Shown: positions 35,977 through 45,490, numbered from the stretch's first letter. The stretch: DNA of 64,000 nt from Micromonospora sp. WMMD1120 (GCF_029626235.1 NZ_JARUBO010000005.1:4994001-5058000), one strand, 5' to 3'. The notes: generated by a model from the sequence alone, not told the origin. Program-made: numbers and translations.

Positions 35977-38331
35977 TCACGGCGACCACGGGGCGGCGAC
36001 GGCCCAGGTGCTGTCGGCGTTCCACAACGTCGGTGAGTTGTACGCCTCGCCGCCGGTGCCGTCGCTGAGCCAGACCTCCGCGTTGTAGTGCCGCAGGTAC
36101 CTGCCCCGGAAGTTGTACGACTCCAACGACACGCCCGTGCCGGTCAGCCCCGTACGGGCGCACCAGGTGGCGTCGGCTCGCATGAGCGCGGAGCCGTCGT
36201 CGGGCGAGTTGCGGACCCGGGAGTTCTGGTGGCGGAGGTACTCCCCGGGGAAGTTGACCGACTCGAACGAGTAGCAGCCGCTGCCGGCCAGGCCGGCCCG
36301 GACGGTGTACGTGGCGTCGGCCTTGAGCAGGCTGGAGCTGGCGGCGTCGACCACCTCGGTGTGGGCCAGGCCGTCCCGGTGGCGTAGGTAGCGGTTGGTG
36401 TGGCCGGGCGTCGTCACCTGCAACGACCGTCTGGTGTTGACGGGCAGGGCGACGGGCGCCGAGCTGCCGATGGTCTTCGAGGCGTTGATCAGGGCGGTGT
36501 TGGCGGCGCGGACCCGCGCCTGGTCCATCTTGACCACGCGCCGGTCGTAGGTGAGGAACCCGTTCAACTCGCCTTCCAGGTCGGTGATCTCGGTGTAGAC
36601 CGAGGCGCTGAGCCCTTTTCCGACCATCAGGTTCTGGGTGCCCTGCACCAGCCCGAGGTACCTGTCGGTGAGCGCGCTCGAACTGCCCTGCCACTCGTAG
36701 GCGAAGAAGCTGCCGTTCGGGCTGTACTCGTGGCCCGGCGTGTGCAGGCCCAGGCCGCCGAACTCGCCGAGCACCGCGATCCGGCTGCTCGACGGTACGG
36801 GGGAGTCCGGACCGAGGTAGACGTGCCAGTCGTCGATGTCGCCGTTGCCCGGGTCGCCGAGCGACTGGCAGCAGTTGTGGCCGCTGTGCGGGTTGACCAG
36901 GCGCGTCGGGTCCAGGTCCTTGATGGTCTGCGCGACCCGGCGGGTGTCGGCGAGGGACCGTTCACCCCAGCCCTCGTTGTACGGTGTGTACGCGACGACG
37001 GCGGGCGAGCTGCGGTGCTCGTCGACGATCTCGCGGGCCTCGGCCTCGAACTGCGCCTGCTGGGCGTCGGTGGGGTCGACGTTCTGCGCGGTCAGCGACG
37101 GGATGTCCTGCCAGACCAGCAGGCCGAGGCGGTCCGCGTGGTAGAACCAGCGCTGCGGCTCCACCTTGATGTGCTTGCGTACCATGTTGAAGCCCAGGTC
37201 CTTGTGCTTCTGCAGGTCGAACGCGAGGGCGGCGTCGGTCGGGGCGGTGTAGAGCCCGTCCGGCCAGTAACCCTGGTCCAGGGTGCCGACCTGGAACACG
37301 AACTGGCCGTTGAGCTTCGGTCGCAGCACGCCGTTGACCAGGCCGGTGCTGATCTCCCGCATGCCGAAGTAGTGGGTGGTCCGGTCCACGGCGGCGGACC
37401 CGGCGTTGCGCAGCGTGACCCGGAGGTTGTAGAGGAACGGGTCGTCCGGCGACCACCGGCGGGCGTTGGGCACCGGCACCGTGAAGTAGGTGAAGCCGCC
37501 GGTCGCCGAGCCGACCACAGTGCTCCCGTTGAGCGCCTCGGCGAGCACGCTGTGACCACTGACGTCGCCCCTGGTGAAGACGCGGACCCGCAGCGTGTTG
37601 GTCGCCAGGTTCGGGTAGACGTCCACGCTGCTGATCGAGGCGGTGGGCACCGGTTCCAGCCACACCGTCTGCCAGATGCCGGAGTTGGGCGTGTAGAAGA
37701 TCCCGCCCGGTGTCTTGGTCTGCTTGCCGATGGCGGGCAGGCTGCCGTTCTGCCGGGTGTCGGTGGGATCCCAGACCTTGACGACGATCTCGTTCGCCCC
37801 GGCGGTGAGCTGGGAGGTCACGTCGAAGGTGAAGGCGTCGTAGCCGCCGGTGTGCGCACCGACCCGGACGCCGTTGACCCAGACCGTGCTCTGCCAGTCG
37901 ACGGCCCCGAAGTGCAGCAGGGTACGCCGGCCGGACCAGTTCGCCGGGATGGTGACGGTGCGCCGGTAGAACAGGTAGTTGCGGTTGTCGTTGGCGGCCC
38001 GTTGGATGCCGGACAGCGCGCTCTCCACCGGGAAGGGCACGTTGACCCGCTCGGGCAGGTTGACGCCGAACTGCGGGGCGTCGTCGGTGCTCGACTGGCG
38101 TAGCTGCCACTCGCCGTTGAGGTTGAGCCAGTCCGGTCGGGTCATCTGTGGTCGCGGGTACTCGGGCAGCGGGGTGCCGGCCAGCGCCTGGCTGGTCCAC
38201 GGCGTGGTCAGCGGGGGCGTCTTGGCCGGCGCGGCCTGCGCCCGCGTGGCCGGCGTGGTGAGGGCGCCGGCGACCAGGGCGAGGATGAGCAGCAGCGGCA
38301 GGGCGGGGCGGATGGGGACCTGACGTGTCAT
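35977..38331 (-). CDS. Secreted GH2 glycoside hydrolase with C-terminal AbfB domain
   Basis: 784 residues with a cleavable signal peptide (LPLLLILALVAGALTTPATRAQAA). A GH2 sugar-binding jelly roll (about 70-220: YLFYRRTVTIPANW, DWQSTVWVNG), an immunoglobulin-like sandwich, and a TIM barrel with acid/base Glu453 in YNEGWGE and probable nucleophile Glu581 in TEITDLEG. Residues about 645-784 are a beta-trefoil AbfB module (RYLRHRDG, EYLRHQNS, RYLRHYNA), which binds arabinofuranosyl side chains in related enzymes. It is probably an exo-beta-glycosidase on plant polymers; specificity is open. Divergent from a LacI regulator with a palindromic operator between. Confidence 0.88.
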   Translation of the reverse strand: MTRQVPIRPALPLLLILALVAGALTTPATRAQAAPAKTPPLTTPWTSQALAGTPLPEYPRPQMTRPDWLNLNGEWQLRQSSTDDAPQFGVNLPERVNVPFPVESALSGIQRAANDNRNYLFYRRTVTIPANWSGRRTLLHFGAVDWQSTVWVNGVRVGAHTGGYDAFTFDVTSQLTAGANEIVVKVWDPTDTRQNGSLPAIGKQTKTPGGIFYTPNSGIWQTVWLEPVPTASISSVDVYPNLATNTLRVRVFTRGDVSGHSVLAEALNGSTVVGSATGGFTYFTVPVPNARRWSPDDPFLYNLRVTLRNAGSAAVDRTTHYFGMREISTGLVNGVLRPKLNGQFVFQVGTLDQGYWPDGLYTAPTDAALAFDLQKHKDLGFNMVRKHIKVEPQRWFYHADRLGLLVWQDIPSLTAQNVDPTDAQQAQFEAEAREIVDEHRSSPAVVAYTPYNEGWGERSLADTRRVAQTIKDLDPTRLVNPHSGHNCCQSLGDPGNGDIDDWHVYLGPDSPVPSSSRIAVLGEFGGLGLHTPGHEYSPNGSFFAYEWQGSSSALTDRYLGLVQGTQNLMVGKGLSASVYTEITDLEGELNGFLTYDRRVVKMDQARVRAANTALINASKTIGSSAPVALPVNTRRSLQVTTPGHTNRYLRHRDGLAHTEVVDAASSSLLKADATYTVRAGLAGSGCYSFESVNFPGEYLRHQNSRVRNSPDDGSALMRADATWCARTGLTGTGVSLESYNFRGRYLRHYNAEVWLSDGTGGEAYNSPTLWNADSTWAVAAPWSP

Positions 38332-38467
38332 GCCGTCTCCGGGGGCGAGTCGCCACGGGCGGTGCGGCCGTGCCCGAGGCGCGTGGGTGGTGGGCATCGG
38401 GTGGTCGTCGGCGGGGGACGGGCGTCAGCAAACGAATGTCGGTGGGATTTCCACGGGCCAACGACGC

Positions 38468-38479
38468 TCAATATATTGA
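38468..38479. promoter_or_regulatory. 12-bp AT-rich palindrome in the GH2/LacI promoter region
   Basis: TCAATATATTGA is a perfect palindrome overlapping TTGACA (38476-38481), a candidate -35 for the LacI gene. It may be part of the divergent promoter pair rather than a separate operator. Confidence 0.4.
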
Positions 38480-38492
38480 CATTCATCATCGC

Positions 38493-38510
38493 CTCTATAA
38501 CGTTATAGAG
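38493..38510. promoter_or_regulatory. LacI-type operator between GH2 and its regulator
   Basis: CTCTATAACGTTATAGAG is a perfect 18-bp palindrome with the central CG typical of LacI-family sites. It lies 65 bp before the regulator start and 160 bp before the GH2 start, so binding could repress both. Confidence 0.75.
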
Positions 38511-38574
38511 CCTCGCCGGGTAGCTCGTCAATGCTGCGCCGAACCGCCCGTCGGAATACGCGGAGGATTGCTGG

Positions 38575-39591
38575 ATGGGCGTCACCCTCAAGGACATCGC
38601 CAGGCATGCCGGCGTCTCGCTGGCCACCGTCTCGAACGTGGTCAACGGCTACCGGCCGGTGGGTGAGCGCACCCGGCAGCGGGTGCGGCAGGCGCTCGAC
38701 GAACTCGGGTACAGCCCCAACCTCGGTGCCCGGCACCTGCGGCGGGGACGCACCGGCCTGATCGCCCTGGCCATCCCCGAGTTGAGCAACCCCTACTTCG
38801 CCGAGCTGGCCGAGATCGCCATCGCCGAGGCCGCCGGGCTCGGCTACACGCTGGTCATGGAGAACACCGCCGCCGACCGGGAGACCGAGCTGTCGCTCCT
38901 CGGCGGCTCCCACCGGCACATCATCGACGGCCTGATCCTCAGCCCGGTCCGGGTCGGCCGCGCGGAGGTGCTGGCGCGGACCCCGGACACCCCGCTCGTG
39001 CTGATCGGCGAGGGCGTCCACGACGTGCCGTACGACCACATCGCCATCGACAACGTCGCTGCCAGCCAGGCCGCGATCCAGCATCTCGTGGCGATCGGTC
39101 GTCGCCGGATCGCGTTCGTCGGCGCCACCGGCGGCGGTGACCGGCAGTCTGCCCACCTGCGCGTACGCGGCTACCGGGAGGCCCTCGCCGCCGCCGGCCT
39201 GCCCTACCGTCCGGGGCTGGTCGCCCACACCGACGCGTTCGGTCGACACGACGGTCACCGGGCCACCCGGGCCCTGCTCGCGCTCGCCGAACCGCCGGAC
39301 GCGGTGTTCTGCTACAACGACCTGGTGGCGATCGGCGCGCTGCGCGCGCTGGCCGAGGCCGGCCGCCGGGTGCCCGAGGAGGTCGCCGTCGTCGGCATCG
39401 ACGACATCCAGGAGGGGCGCTTCAGCACCCCGACCCTCACCACGATCGCCCCGGACAAGCGAGAGATCGCCCGCCTGGCCGTACGCCGTCTCGCCGCGCG
39501 CATCGAGGGCGCTGAGGTGACCGCGCCACTGAGCGTCCAGACCCCGTTCCGGCTCGTCAGGCGGGAGAGCACCGGCGTGCCGCCCGAATGA
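38575..39591 (+). CDS. LacI-family transcriptional regulator
   Basis: 338 residues. The N-terminal LacI headpiece is clear (VTLKDIARHAGVSLATVSNVVNG, then the hinge helix near 50-60), followed by a periplasmic-binding-like sugar domain (TGLIALAIPELSNPYFAELA; HIAIDNVAASQAAI; VAVVGIDDIQEGRF). By position it represses the divergent secreted GH2 enzyme and itself through the 38493-38510 palindrome and would be released by a breakdown sugar. No dedicated transporter is adjacent. Confidence 0.9.
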   Translation: MGVTLKDIARHAGVSLATVSNVVNGYRPVGERTRQRVRQALDELGYSPNLGARHLRRGRTGLIALAIPELSNPYFAELAEIAIAEAAGLGYTLVMENTAADRETELSLLGGSHRHIIDGLILSPVRVGRAEVLARTPDTPLVLIGEGVHDVPYDHIAIDNVAASQAAIQHLVAIGRRRIAFVGATGGGDRQSAHLRVRGYREALAAAGLPYRPGLVAHTDAFGRHDGHRATRALLALAEPPDAVFCYNDLVAIGALRALAEAGRRVPEEVAVVGIDDIQEGRFSTPTLTTIAPDKREIARLAVRRLAARIEGAEVTAPLSVQTPFRLVRRESTGVPPE

Positions 39592-39648
39592 CGGCGGTCG
39601 GCGACGCGGCGCGACGCGCGATCCATCGTCTCGGTGGTAGGACCCAGA

Positions 39649-40543
<895 letters not shown>

Positions 40544-40556
40544 CCGTACGCGCGCT

Positions 40557-40590
40557 CGGGCGGCCCGGACGGCACGGTCCGGGCCGCCCG
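40557..40590 (+). terminator. Hairpin terminator after the protease gene
   Basis: CGGGCGGCCCGGAC at 40557-40570 pairs perfectly with GTCCGGGCCGCCCG at 40577-40590 around a six-base loop, 13 bases after the stop. Confidence 0.8.
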
Positions 40591-40685
40591 TTCGTGTCGT
40601 CGCCGACGGGTGAACGCGAGTGGGCGATCCGACAGAAACGGCGGGCCGCGCGTGCGGCGCCGGCCGCAACGGTGATGATGGGCCG

Positions 40686-41537
40686 GTGAAGATCCTGTCC
40701 ATCCAGTCGTCGGTCGCCTACGGTCACGTCGGCAACTCCGCGGCTGCCTTCCCGCTACAGCGACTCGGGCACGAGGTCTGGCCGGTGCTGACCGTGCACT
40801 TCTCCAACCACACCGGGTACGGCGCGTGGCGCGGGCCGATGCTGCCGGCCGCCGACGTGGCCGAGGTGATCGCGGGCATCGCCGACCGAGGGGTCCTCGG
40901 TAGCGCCGACGCGGTGCTCTCCGGCTACCAGGGCGACCCGGCCATGGGGGCGGTGATCCTGGACGCGGTGCGGGCGGTCAAGGCGGCCAACCCGGCGGCG
41001 GTCTACTGCTGCGACCCGGTGATGGGCGACGCCGGTCGCGGGATGTTCGTCCGCCCCGGCATCCCTGAATACCTGCGCGACACGGTCGTGCCCCGGGCCG
41101 ACATCATCACGCCGAACCACTTCGAGCTGGACTTCCTGGCCGGCCGTACGACGACCTCGCTGGCCGAGGTGCTCGACGCGGTCGACGTCGTCCGCGCGAC
41201 CGGGCCACGGCACGTCCTGGTGACCAGCGTGCTGCACGGCGACCTGCCGCCGGACTCGCTGGAGGTGGTGGCCGTCTCCGACGAGGGCGCCTGGGCGGTG
41301 ACCACCCCGCTGCTGCCGATCAACCCGAACGGCGGAGGCGACGTCACCGCCGCGCTCTACCTCGCGCACCTCTGGACGACCGGCTCGCCCGCGACGGCGC
41401 TGGAGCGGACCATCGCCTCGGTCTTCGCCGTCCTGGAGGCGACGCTCGCGGCGGGCACCCGGGAGATCCAGCTGATCGCGGCCCAGAACGTGATCGCCGA
41501 CCCGCCGGCCCGGTTCACCGCCCGCCGGCTGCGCTGA
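40686..41537 (+). CDS. pdxY: Pyridoxal kinase PdxY
   Basis: 283 residues from GTG. SIQSSVAYGHVGNSAAAFPLQRLG at the N-terminus, the lid-region sequence SGYQGDP and the ribokinase-fold C-terminal motif NPNGGGDVTAALY (containing the catalytic Asp) are the hallmarks of PdxY/PdxK. The enzyme phosphorylates pyridoxal (and related vitamers) with ATP to salvage vitamin B6 in the cytoplasm. No strong ribosome site is visible. It is convergent with the ABM gene. Confidence 0.92.
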   Translation: MKILSIQSSVAYGHVGNSAAAFPLQRLGHEVWPVLTVHFSNHTGYGAWRGPMLPAADVAEVIAGIADRGVLGSADAVLSGYQGDPAMGAVILDAVRAVKAANPAAVYCCDPVMGDAGRGMFVRPGIPEYLRDTVVPRADIITPNHFELDFLAGRTTTSLAEVLDAVDVVRATGPRHVLVTSVLHGDLPPDSLEVVAVSDEGAWAVTTPLLPINPNGGGDVTAALYLAHLWTTGSPATALERTIASVFAVLEATLAAGTREIQLIAAQNVIADPPARFTARRLR

Positions 41538-41584
41538 CAACCGGCGGGCAGCCCCAGCGGCTGGGTCGCCGGGCGGACACCCGA

Positions 41585-41663
41585 CCACGGCCCGCAGGCC
41601 GCTGCCGCGCCGGCGACGGAGAACCGGCCACGGCCCGAGAGCCGCTGCCGCGCGGGCGGCGGT
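41585..41663. repeat. Imperfect 36-bp direct repeat, 43-bp period
   Basis: CCACGGCCCG...GCCGCTGCCGCGC occurs at 41585-41620 and again at 41628-41663, with about 30 of 36 bases identical by eye. It occupies the gap between the convergent pdxY and ABM genes; the second copy forms part of a hairpin. Confidence 0.65.
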
Positions 41664-41674
41664 CAGCGGCTCTC
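41637..41674. terminator. Bidirectional hairpin between pdxY and the ABM gene
   Basis: GAGAGCCGCTG at 41637-41647 pairs perfectly with CAGCGGCTCTC at 41664-41674. The right arm includes the last codons and stop of the ABM gene, so the hairpin sits at the very end of that message. Confidence 0.6.
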
Positions 41675-41995
41675 GGGGACGGCCATCTCGCCGAGCAGCG
41701 ACCAGTCGGTCTGCGGCACCGTGGCGTTCACGATGCGCGGGGTCTCGGCCAGGTGCGGCGGCAGGGTCTCCTGGGCGGCGCGGAAGTGCGCGGACCCCAC
41801 GTGGGCCCCGCCGGCCTCGTCGTCGCGGAAGGCCTCGACCAGCACGTACTCGGTCGGGTCGTCGAGGCTGCGGGACCAGTCGAACCACAGGCATCCCGGT
41901 TCGGCCCGGGTCGCCTCGGTGAACTCGGCCGTGATCCGCGGCCAGTCGTCGGCGTGCTCGGGCCGGACCCGGAACTTGGCGGTAATGAAGATCAT
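41663..41995 (-). CDS. ABM-fold monooxygenase (putative quinol monooxygenase, YgiN-like)
   Basis: 110 residues, one antibiotic-biosynthesis-monooxygenase domain: FITAKFRVRPEHADDWPRI, EPGCLWFDWSRS, and EYVLVEAFRDDEAGGAHVGSAHF. The family forms small dimeric cofactor-free oxygenases or, in some cases, stress proteins of unknown reaction. It is separated from the WGR gene by 16 bp on the same strand, so the two are probably co-transcribed. Confidence 0.85.
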   Translation of the reverse strand: MIFITAKFRVRPEHADDWPRITAEFTEATRAEPGCLWFDWSRSLDDPTEYVLVEAFRDDEAGGAHVGSAHFRAAQETLPPHLAETPRIVNATVPQTDWSLLGEMAVPESR

Positions 41996-42011
41996 GGCCC
42001 CAGGCTACCGT

Positions 42012-43430
42012 TCACCGCAGCCGGCGGATGTCGCCGAAGGCGCGGTAGAACCCGCCCCGACTGGACTCGCGAACCTCGGTGACCAGGTAGCGCGCCCCCG
42101 GCTCGCGGATGCCCTTGGGGAACTGCACCGACCAGTCCCGCCGGTAGCCGTCGGAGAGCACCTGGACCCGCAACCGCCCCCGGTCGTCCAGGCACTGCAC
42201 CACCACACCGCCGCCCAGGTCGCTCGTCACCTCGACGAGCGTCGGCTCCACCGGCCGTGGGGCCTCGCGCGGCGCCTTGATGTCGCGCACCTGCGGCACG
42301 TCGCCGGCCTGGGCCGCGCGGATCGCCGGCTCGCTCGCGTCGACGCAGGCCAGGTGACCCGCTGTGGTGACGACGTAGAGCCGGTCGTCGTGGTATTGCA
42401 TGGAGTAGGCGGAGCCGCAGCCGGTGCCGAGCTTCCACAGCCGGGTGCCGTCCGCGTCGAAGCAGTAGATCGAGGACTGGCTGTCACCGGCGAAGACGAA
42501 CCGGCCGCCCTCGGCGGTGGCGCAGGAGAAGACCGGGGCGTCGCACAGATAGGTGCGCTCGTGCCGGCCCGTCTTGGACAGCCGCACCACCTCGCGGCTG
42601 CTGGTGCCGGCGAACACGCTGCCGTGCTCCTGCCAGCCGAAGAGCACCGAGCCCGTCCCGGTGTGCCACAACTCGCGCCCGGTGCGCCACTCGTAGCCGG
42701 TCACGCCCTGCGAGTGGCCGTGGTAGATGGCGTCGGCGTCGCACCGGACCATCCAGGCCGAACGCCCCCGCCCCGGCCGGCGCCACAGGAACTCGTCCTC
42801 GTGGTCGACGGCGGTGATCCCGCCGTCGGCGTCCGAGACGCCCAGCACGCCGTCGTGGATGTCCAGCCAGTAGATGTCGATCTCCGGGGCGATCGCGTAC
42901 GCCACCCGGGGGATCTTGCCGGACAGGTCGTAGACGTTGCCGTCGTCGCATCCGGCGTAGACCCAGGCGTCGTCGGCGACGATGCACTTGACCCCGTCGG
43001 GCAGCCGCACCCGGCTGCGCACCTGGGCGTCGTGGTCGAGCGTGGTGATCACCCCGTGCTCGTTGCCGACCATGCAGTGCTGCCCGTCGACGAAGATGCC
43101 GAAGGCGGGTGCGCCGGAGTCGTAGCGCCAGAGCACCGGGGCGGTGCGGGCGGTGGAGCGGGTGCTGACGATCTGTCGACGGGACACGGCGCGTTTCTGC
43201 CGGACGCCGGGGACCGCCGGCGAGTAACCCTTGCGGACCTTCTCCCCGATCTTCTTCGCCGCCGCGGCCCGTGCTCGGGCGTTGTCCGGGTAGGCGCTCG
43301 CCTTGACCTGCCCCTGGTCACCGATCCGGCCGTAGCGCACGGTCAGCATGGCGCCGTCGACCACGACCTCGTAGAACTTGTGCGCACCATCCACTTCGGA
43401 CAGTTCGAGGTAGGTCGTCTCCTGGGACAT
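42012..43430 (-). CDS. WGR-domain protein with PQQ-like beta-propeller
   Basis: 472 residues from the ATG preceded by GGAGG. The N-terminal 75 residues are a WGR domain (YLELSEVDGAHKFYEVVVDG, VRYGRIGDQGQV, KKIGEKVRKGY), a module found in PARPs and bacterial MolR-like proteins where it contacts nucleic acid. From about 105 to 420 follow repeating beta-propeller blades (FGIFVDGQHCMVGNEHGVITTL; WVYAGCDDGNVYDLSG; RFVFAGDSQSSIYCFDADG) of the PQQ/quinoprotein type. There is no signal peptide, so it is cytoplasmic. The role is unknown. It is upstream of the ABM gene. Confidence 0.82.
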   Translation of the reverse strand: MSQETTYLELSEVDGAHKFYEVVVDGAMLTVRYGRIGDQGQVKASAYPDNARARAAAAKKIGEKVRKGYSPAVPGVRQKRAVSRRQIVSTRSTARTAPVLWRYDSGAPAFGIFVDGQHCMVGNEHGVITTLDHDAQVRSRVRLPDGVKCIVADDAWVYAGCDDGNVYDLSGKIPRVAYAIAPEIDIYWLDIHDGVLGVSDADGGITAVDHEDEFLWRRPGRGRSAWMVRCDADAIYHGHSQGVTGYEWRTGRELWHTGTGSVLFGWQEHGSVFAGTSSREVVRLSKTGRHERTYLCDAPVFSCATAEGGRFVFAGDSQSSIYCFDADGTRLWKLGTGCGSAYSMQYHDDRLYVVTTAGHLACVDASEPAIRAAQAGDVPQVRDIKAPREAPRPVEPTLVEVTSDLGGGVVVQCLDDRGRLRVQVLSDGYRRDWSVQFPKGIREPGARYLVTEVRESSRGGFYRAFGDIRRLR

Positions 43431-43534
43431 GAGGGCCTCCGAGGGGGTCAGCGATCCGCGCGGTCCGACCGGCGCGTCGACAGTGCCCACACGCTATCGA
43501 GCGCCCCCGACAGAATCCGCGGGCCCGCGAGCGG

Positions 43535-43926
43535 TCACCGCTGCGGCCAACGCACCGCGTCGTCGCGCAACACCGCGTGCGCCCCGACGGTCTGGTTGAC
43601 GATCTGCGTCACCCGTACGTCGACCGCCACGCTGGCCAGCGCCACCGCGTCCGGGCGGCTCAGCCCGTGCAACCGCCGCATGTCTGCCCAGCGCGCGCGC
43701 CGCGGACCGCGACCGGCCCGACCAGCGCGTGCCCGTGCTCGGGCCGGTGCTGCGCGACCCGGGGCCGGTCCCGGTTCGGGCCGCCGGGGTACGGGCCGGC
43801 CGACCACCAGCAGTCGAGGGTGCGGTAGGTGACGGTGTCCCCGGGATCGATGGTGAGCACCGGCGCGAGATCGGGGGAGAAGTGCCCGTGCAGCGTCTCC
43901 CCGCCCGGTGTGAGGGTGTGTCGCAT
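43535..43926 (-). pseudogene. Acetamidase/formamidase remnant with large internal deletion
   Basis: The first frame (ATG 43926) gives the start of an acetamidase/formamidase (HGHFSPDLAPVLTIDPGDTV, then LDCWWSAG and VAVRGARAGQT). Near 43680 the reading jumps to another frame that encodes only the family C-terminus (MRRLHGLSRPDAVALASVAVD, VTQIVNQTVGAHAVL) to the stop at 43535. About 130 codons in total remain, well under half of a normal gene of this family, so the catalytic middle is missing and the ends are out of frame. It cannot encode an active amidase. Confidence 0.75.
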
Positions 43927-44011
43927 CAACGCAGGCTAGTAGTGCTTTGTTAGGTTCCGTGGCGTTTGTTGCGGTGTAAGGGTTTCACGGGTTGGTGGCA
44001 GGTGATGCAGG

Positions 44012-44046
44012 GTGCGCGGCGGGTGCCGGGCGCACCCGCCGCGCAC
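44012..44046 (-). terminator. Hairpin terminator of the deacetylase gene
   Basis: GTGCGCGGCGGGTGC at 44012-44026 pairs perfectly with GCACCCGCCGCGCAC at 44032-44046 around five bases, 17 bases beyond the stop of the minus-strand deacetylase gene. Confidence 0.8.
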
Positions 44047-44063
44047 GACTCGGTCCGGCGGTG

Positions 44064-45089
44064 TCAGCCGGAGGTGCAGGAGCGGATCTGCGGACGAGCG
44101 CCGCTGTTGCCGTTGGTCATCGTGGTGAAGCCGAAGGTGTTGCCGCTGCCGTTGGAGCGCATGGTCATGACCGTGCCGCTGCTGTCCCAGGTGGCGGTGC
44201 CGTTCCAGACGGTGGAGACCCGCTGTGGCGAGGTGAGGGCGACGACGACGGTCCAGGTGTTGGCGCCGCTGACCGTCACCGAGGTGTTGTAGCGGTCCCC
44301 CCACACGTTGGTGGTCGTGGCGGTCGCGGTGCAGGTGCCGCCGGACGGGGGCGGGGTGGTGGGGTTCGGCGGGGGAGTGCTGCCGTCGGGCGCGACCGCC
44401 CGACCGGTGGCCGGCGAGATCATGCCCGGACACAGGTTGCGGCTGGTCAGGTTGGCCATGATCTGCGGGATCGCGTCACGGGTGTTCTGGATGCCGTCGT
44501 GCATCAGGATGACCTGACCGGCCTGGAGGCGGCTGGCGTTGGCCACGATCTGGCTGACGCTGGCGCCGTTCCAGTCCTGTGAGTCCACGTCCCAGATCAC
44601 CTGGCGCAGCCCGAGCGACGACGCGACGGACTGCAGGGTCGAGTTGGTCTCGCCGTACGGTGGCCGGAACAGCGCCGGCCGGATGCCGGTCGCCGACTGG
44701 ATCGCCGAGTTGGTCTGCGACAGGTCGGACTGCATCTGCGACTGGCTCAGCGAGGTCATGTGGGCGTGGTTCCAGCTGTGGTTGGCGACCCACATGCCGG
44801 CGGAGACCTGTGCCTGCGCGGCCGACCGGTTGTTCTGGACGTTCTGCCCGACGTTGAACATCGTCGCCCGTGCGCCGTTGGCGCGTAGCACGTTGAGCAG
44901 CGCGCTGGTGCTGCCGGTCGGGCCGTCGTCGAAGGTGAGGCCGACGTATCCGTTGCAGGTGGCGGCGCTCGACGGCACCGAGGTGGCCGCGAGCACGACG
45001 CCGCACATCGCGACGGCGGTGGCCACGACGGCGAGCGCCGCGCGCAGTCGCTGTGACCACAGGGCCGTGCGGGGGAAGAGCCGGATCAT
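44064..45089 (-). CDS. Secreted CE4 polysaccharide deacetylase with CBM2
   Basis: 341 residues with a signal peptide (helix about 18-36, cleavage near SSAAT). The NodB domain shows LTFDDGPTG (Asp54/Asp55), HSWNHAHM (His104, His108), RPPYGETN, and VIWDVDSQDW; this is the metal triad and catalytic Asp of CE4 enzymes such as acetylxylan esterases and chitin-oligosaccharide deacetylases. A Pro/Thr linker (STPPPNPTTPPPSGG) leads to a C-terminal family 2 carbohydrate-binding module (about 240-341). It probably removes acetyl groups from xylan or chitin outside the cell. Divergent from the GH19 chitinase. Confidence 0.9.
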   Translation of the reverse strand: MIRLFPRTALWSQRLRAALAVVATAVAMCGVVLAATSVPSSAATCNGYVGLTFDDGPTGSTSALLNVLRANGARATMFNVGQNVQNNRSAAQAQVSAGMWVANHSWNHAHMTSLSQSQMQSDLSQTNSAIQSATGIRPALFRPPYGETNSTLQSVASSLGLRQVIWDVDSQDWNGASVSQIVANASRLQAGQVILMHDGIQNTRDAIPQIMANLTSRNLCPGMISPATGRAVAPDGSTPPPNPTTPPPSGGTCTATATTTNVWGDRYNTSVTVSGANTWTVVVALTSPQRVSTVWNGTATWDSSGTVMTMRSNGSGNTFGFTTMTNGNSGARPQIRSCTSG

Positions 45090-45490
45090 CTGGTGCTCCT
45101 TCGCGCAGACCCGGACGCGCCCCGCTGCGTGGACAGCACGGTCCGGACAGGTGTGGTGGGTGTGGAGACCGAGCCGGTAGGCGTATCGACCTCAATGGAT
45201 CGGAGTATTGCAGTGGGATTTCTGGGGCGTCAACAACTTCCGGAACACATCCGGAACAGATCAGCGTCGATGCGGGGGTTCTCGTCAGGCGTGCCTGCGC
45301 CGCCAGGGGGACGACCGACCATGTGAACGTGAACATTCGCCGCGCGGATATTCAGAAAAAGACCGGAAGTGCCGGCGGCCGGCAGTGGTGGTGACGAAGG
45401 CTAATAGTAAAGGTTGTGAACAGATAATGTTACAGTCACTCCTGTCGATGCCCTGCCCCGCCGGACGGGGCACTTGGAAGGAGTGAGCAC
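45090..45490. other. Divergent intergenic region of deacetylase and chitinase
   Basis: 401 bp. Features seen: two direct copies of TCCGGAACA 11 bp apart (45239-45247, 45250-45258), an AT-rich stretch near 45400-45435 with GATAAT (45422-45427) as possible -10 for the chitinase, and GGAAGGAG just before the chitinase start. I do not see the 12-bp direct repeat described for Streptomyces chitinase promoters or a convincing DasR site. Confidence 0.4.
45239..45258. repeat. Direct repeat TCCGGAACA, 11-bp period
   Basis: Two exact nine-base copies separated by CA lie about 150 bp upstream of the deacetylase and 230 bp upstream of the chitinase, spaced by one helical turn, as expected of a tandem regulator site. 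Confidence 0.45.

Noticed and set aside
43927..44000. Possible insertion-sequence end near TAGTGCTTTGTTAGG beside the acetamidase remnant
   Set aside because: No matching inverted end, target duplication or transposase is visible in the window.
45090..45490. DasR (dre) site upstream of the chitinase
   Set aside because: I looked for the ACTGGTCTAGACCACT-type motif and found no acceptable match.
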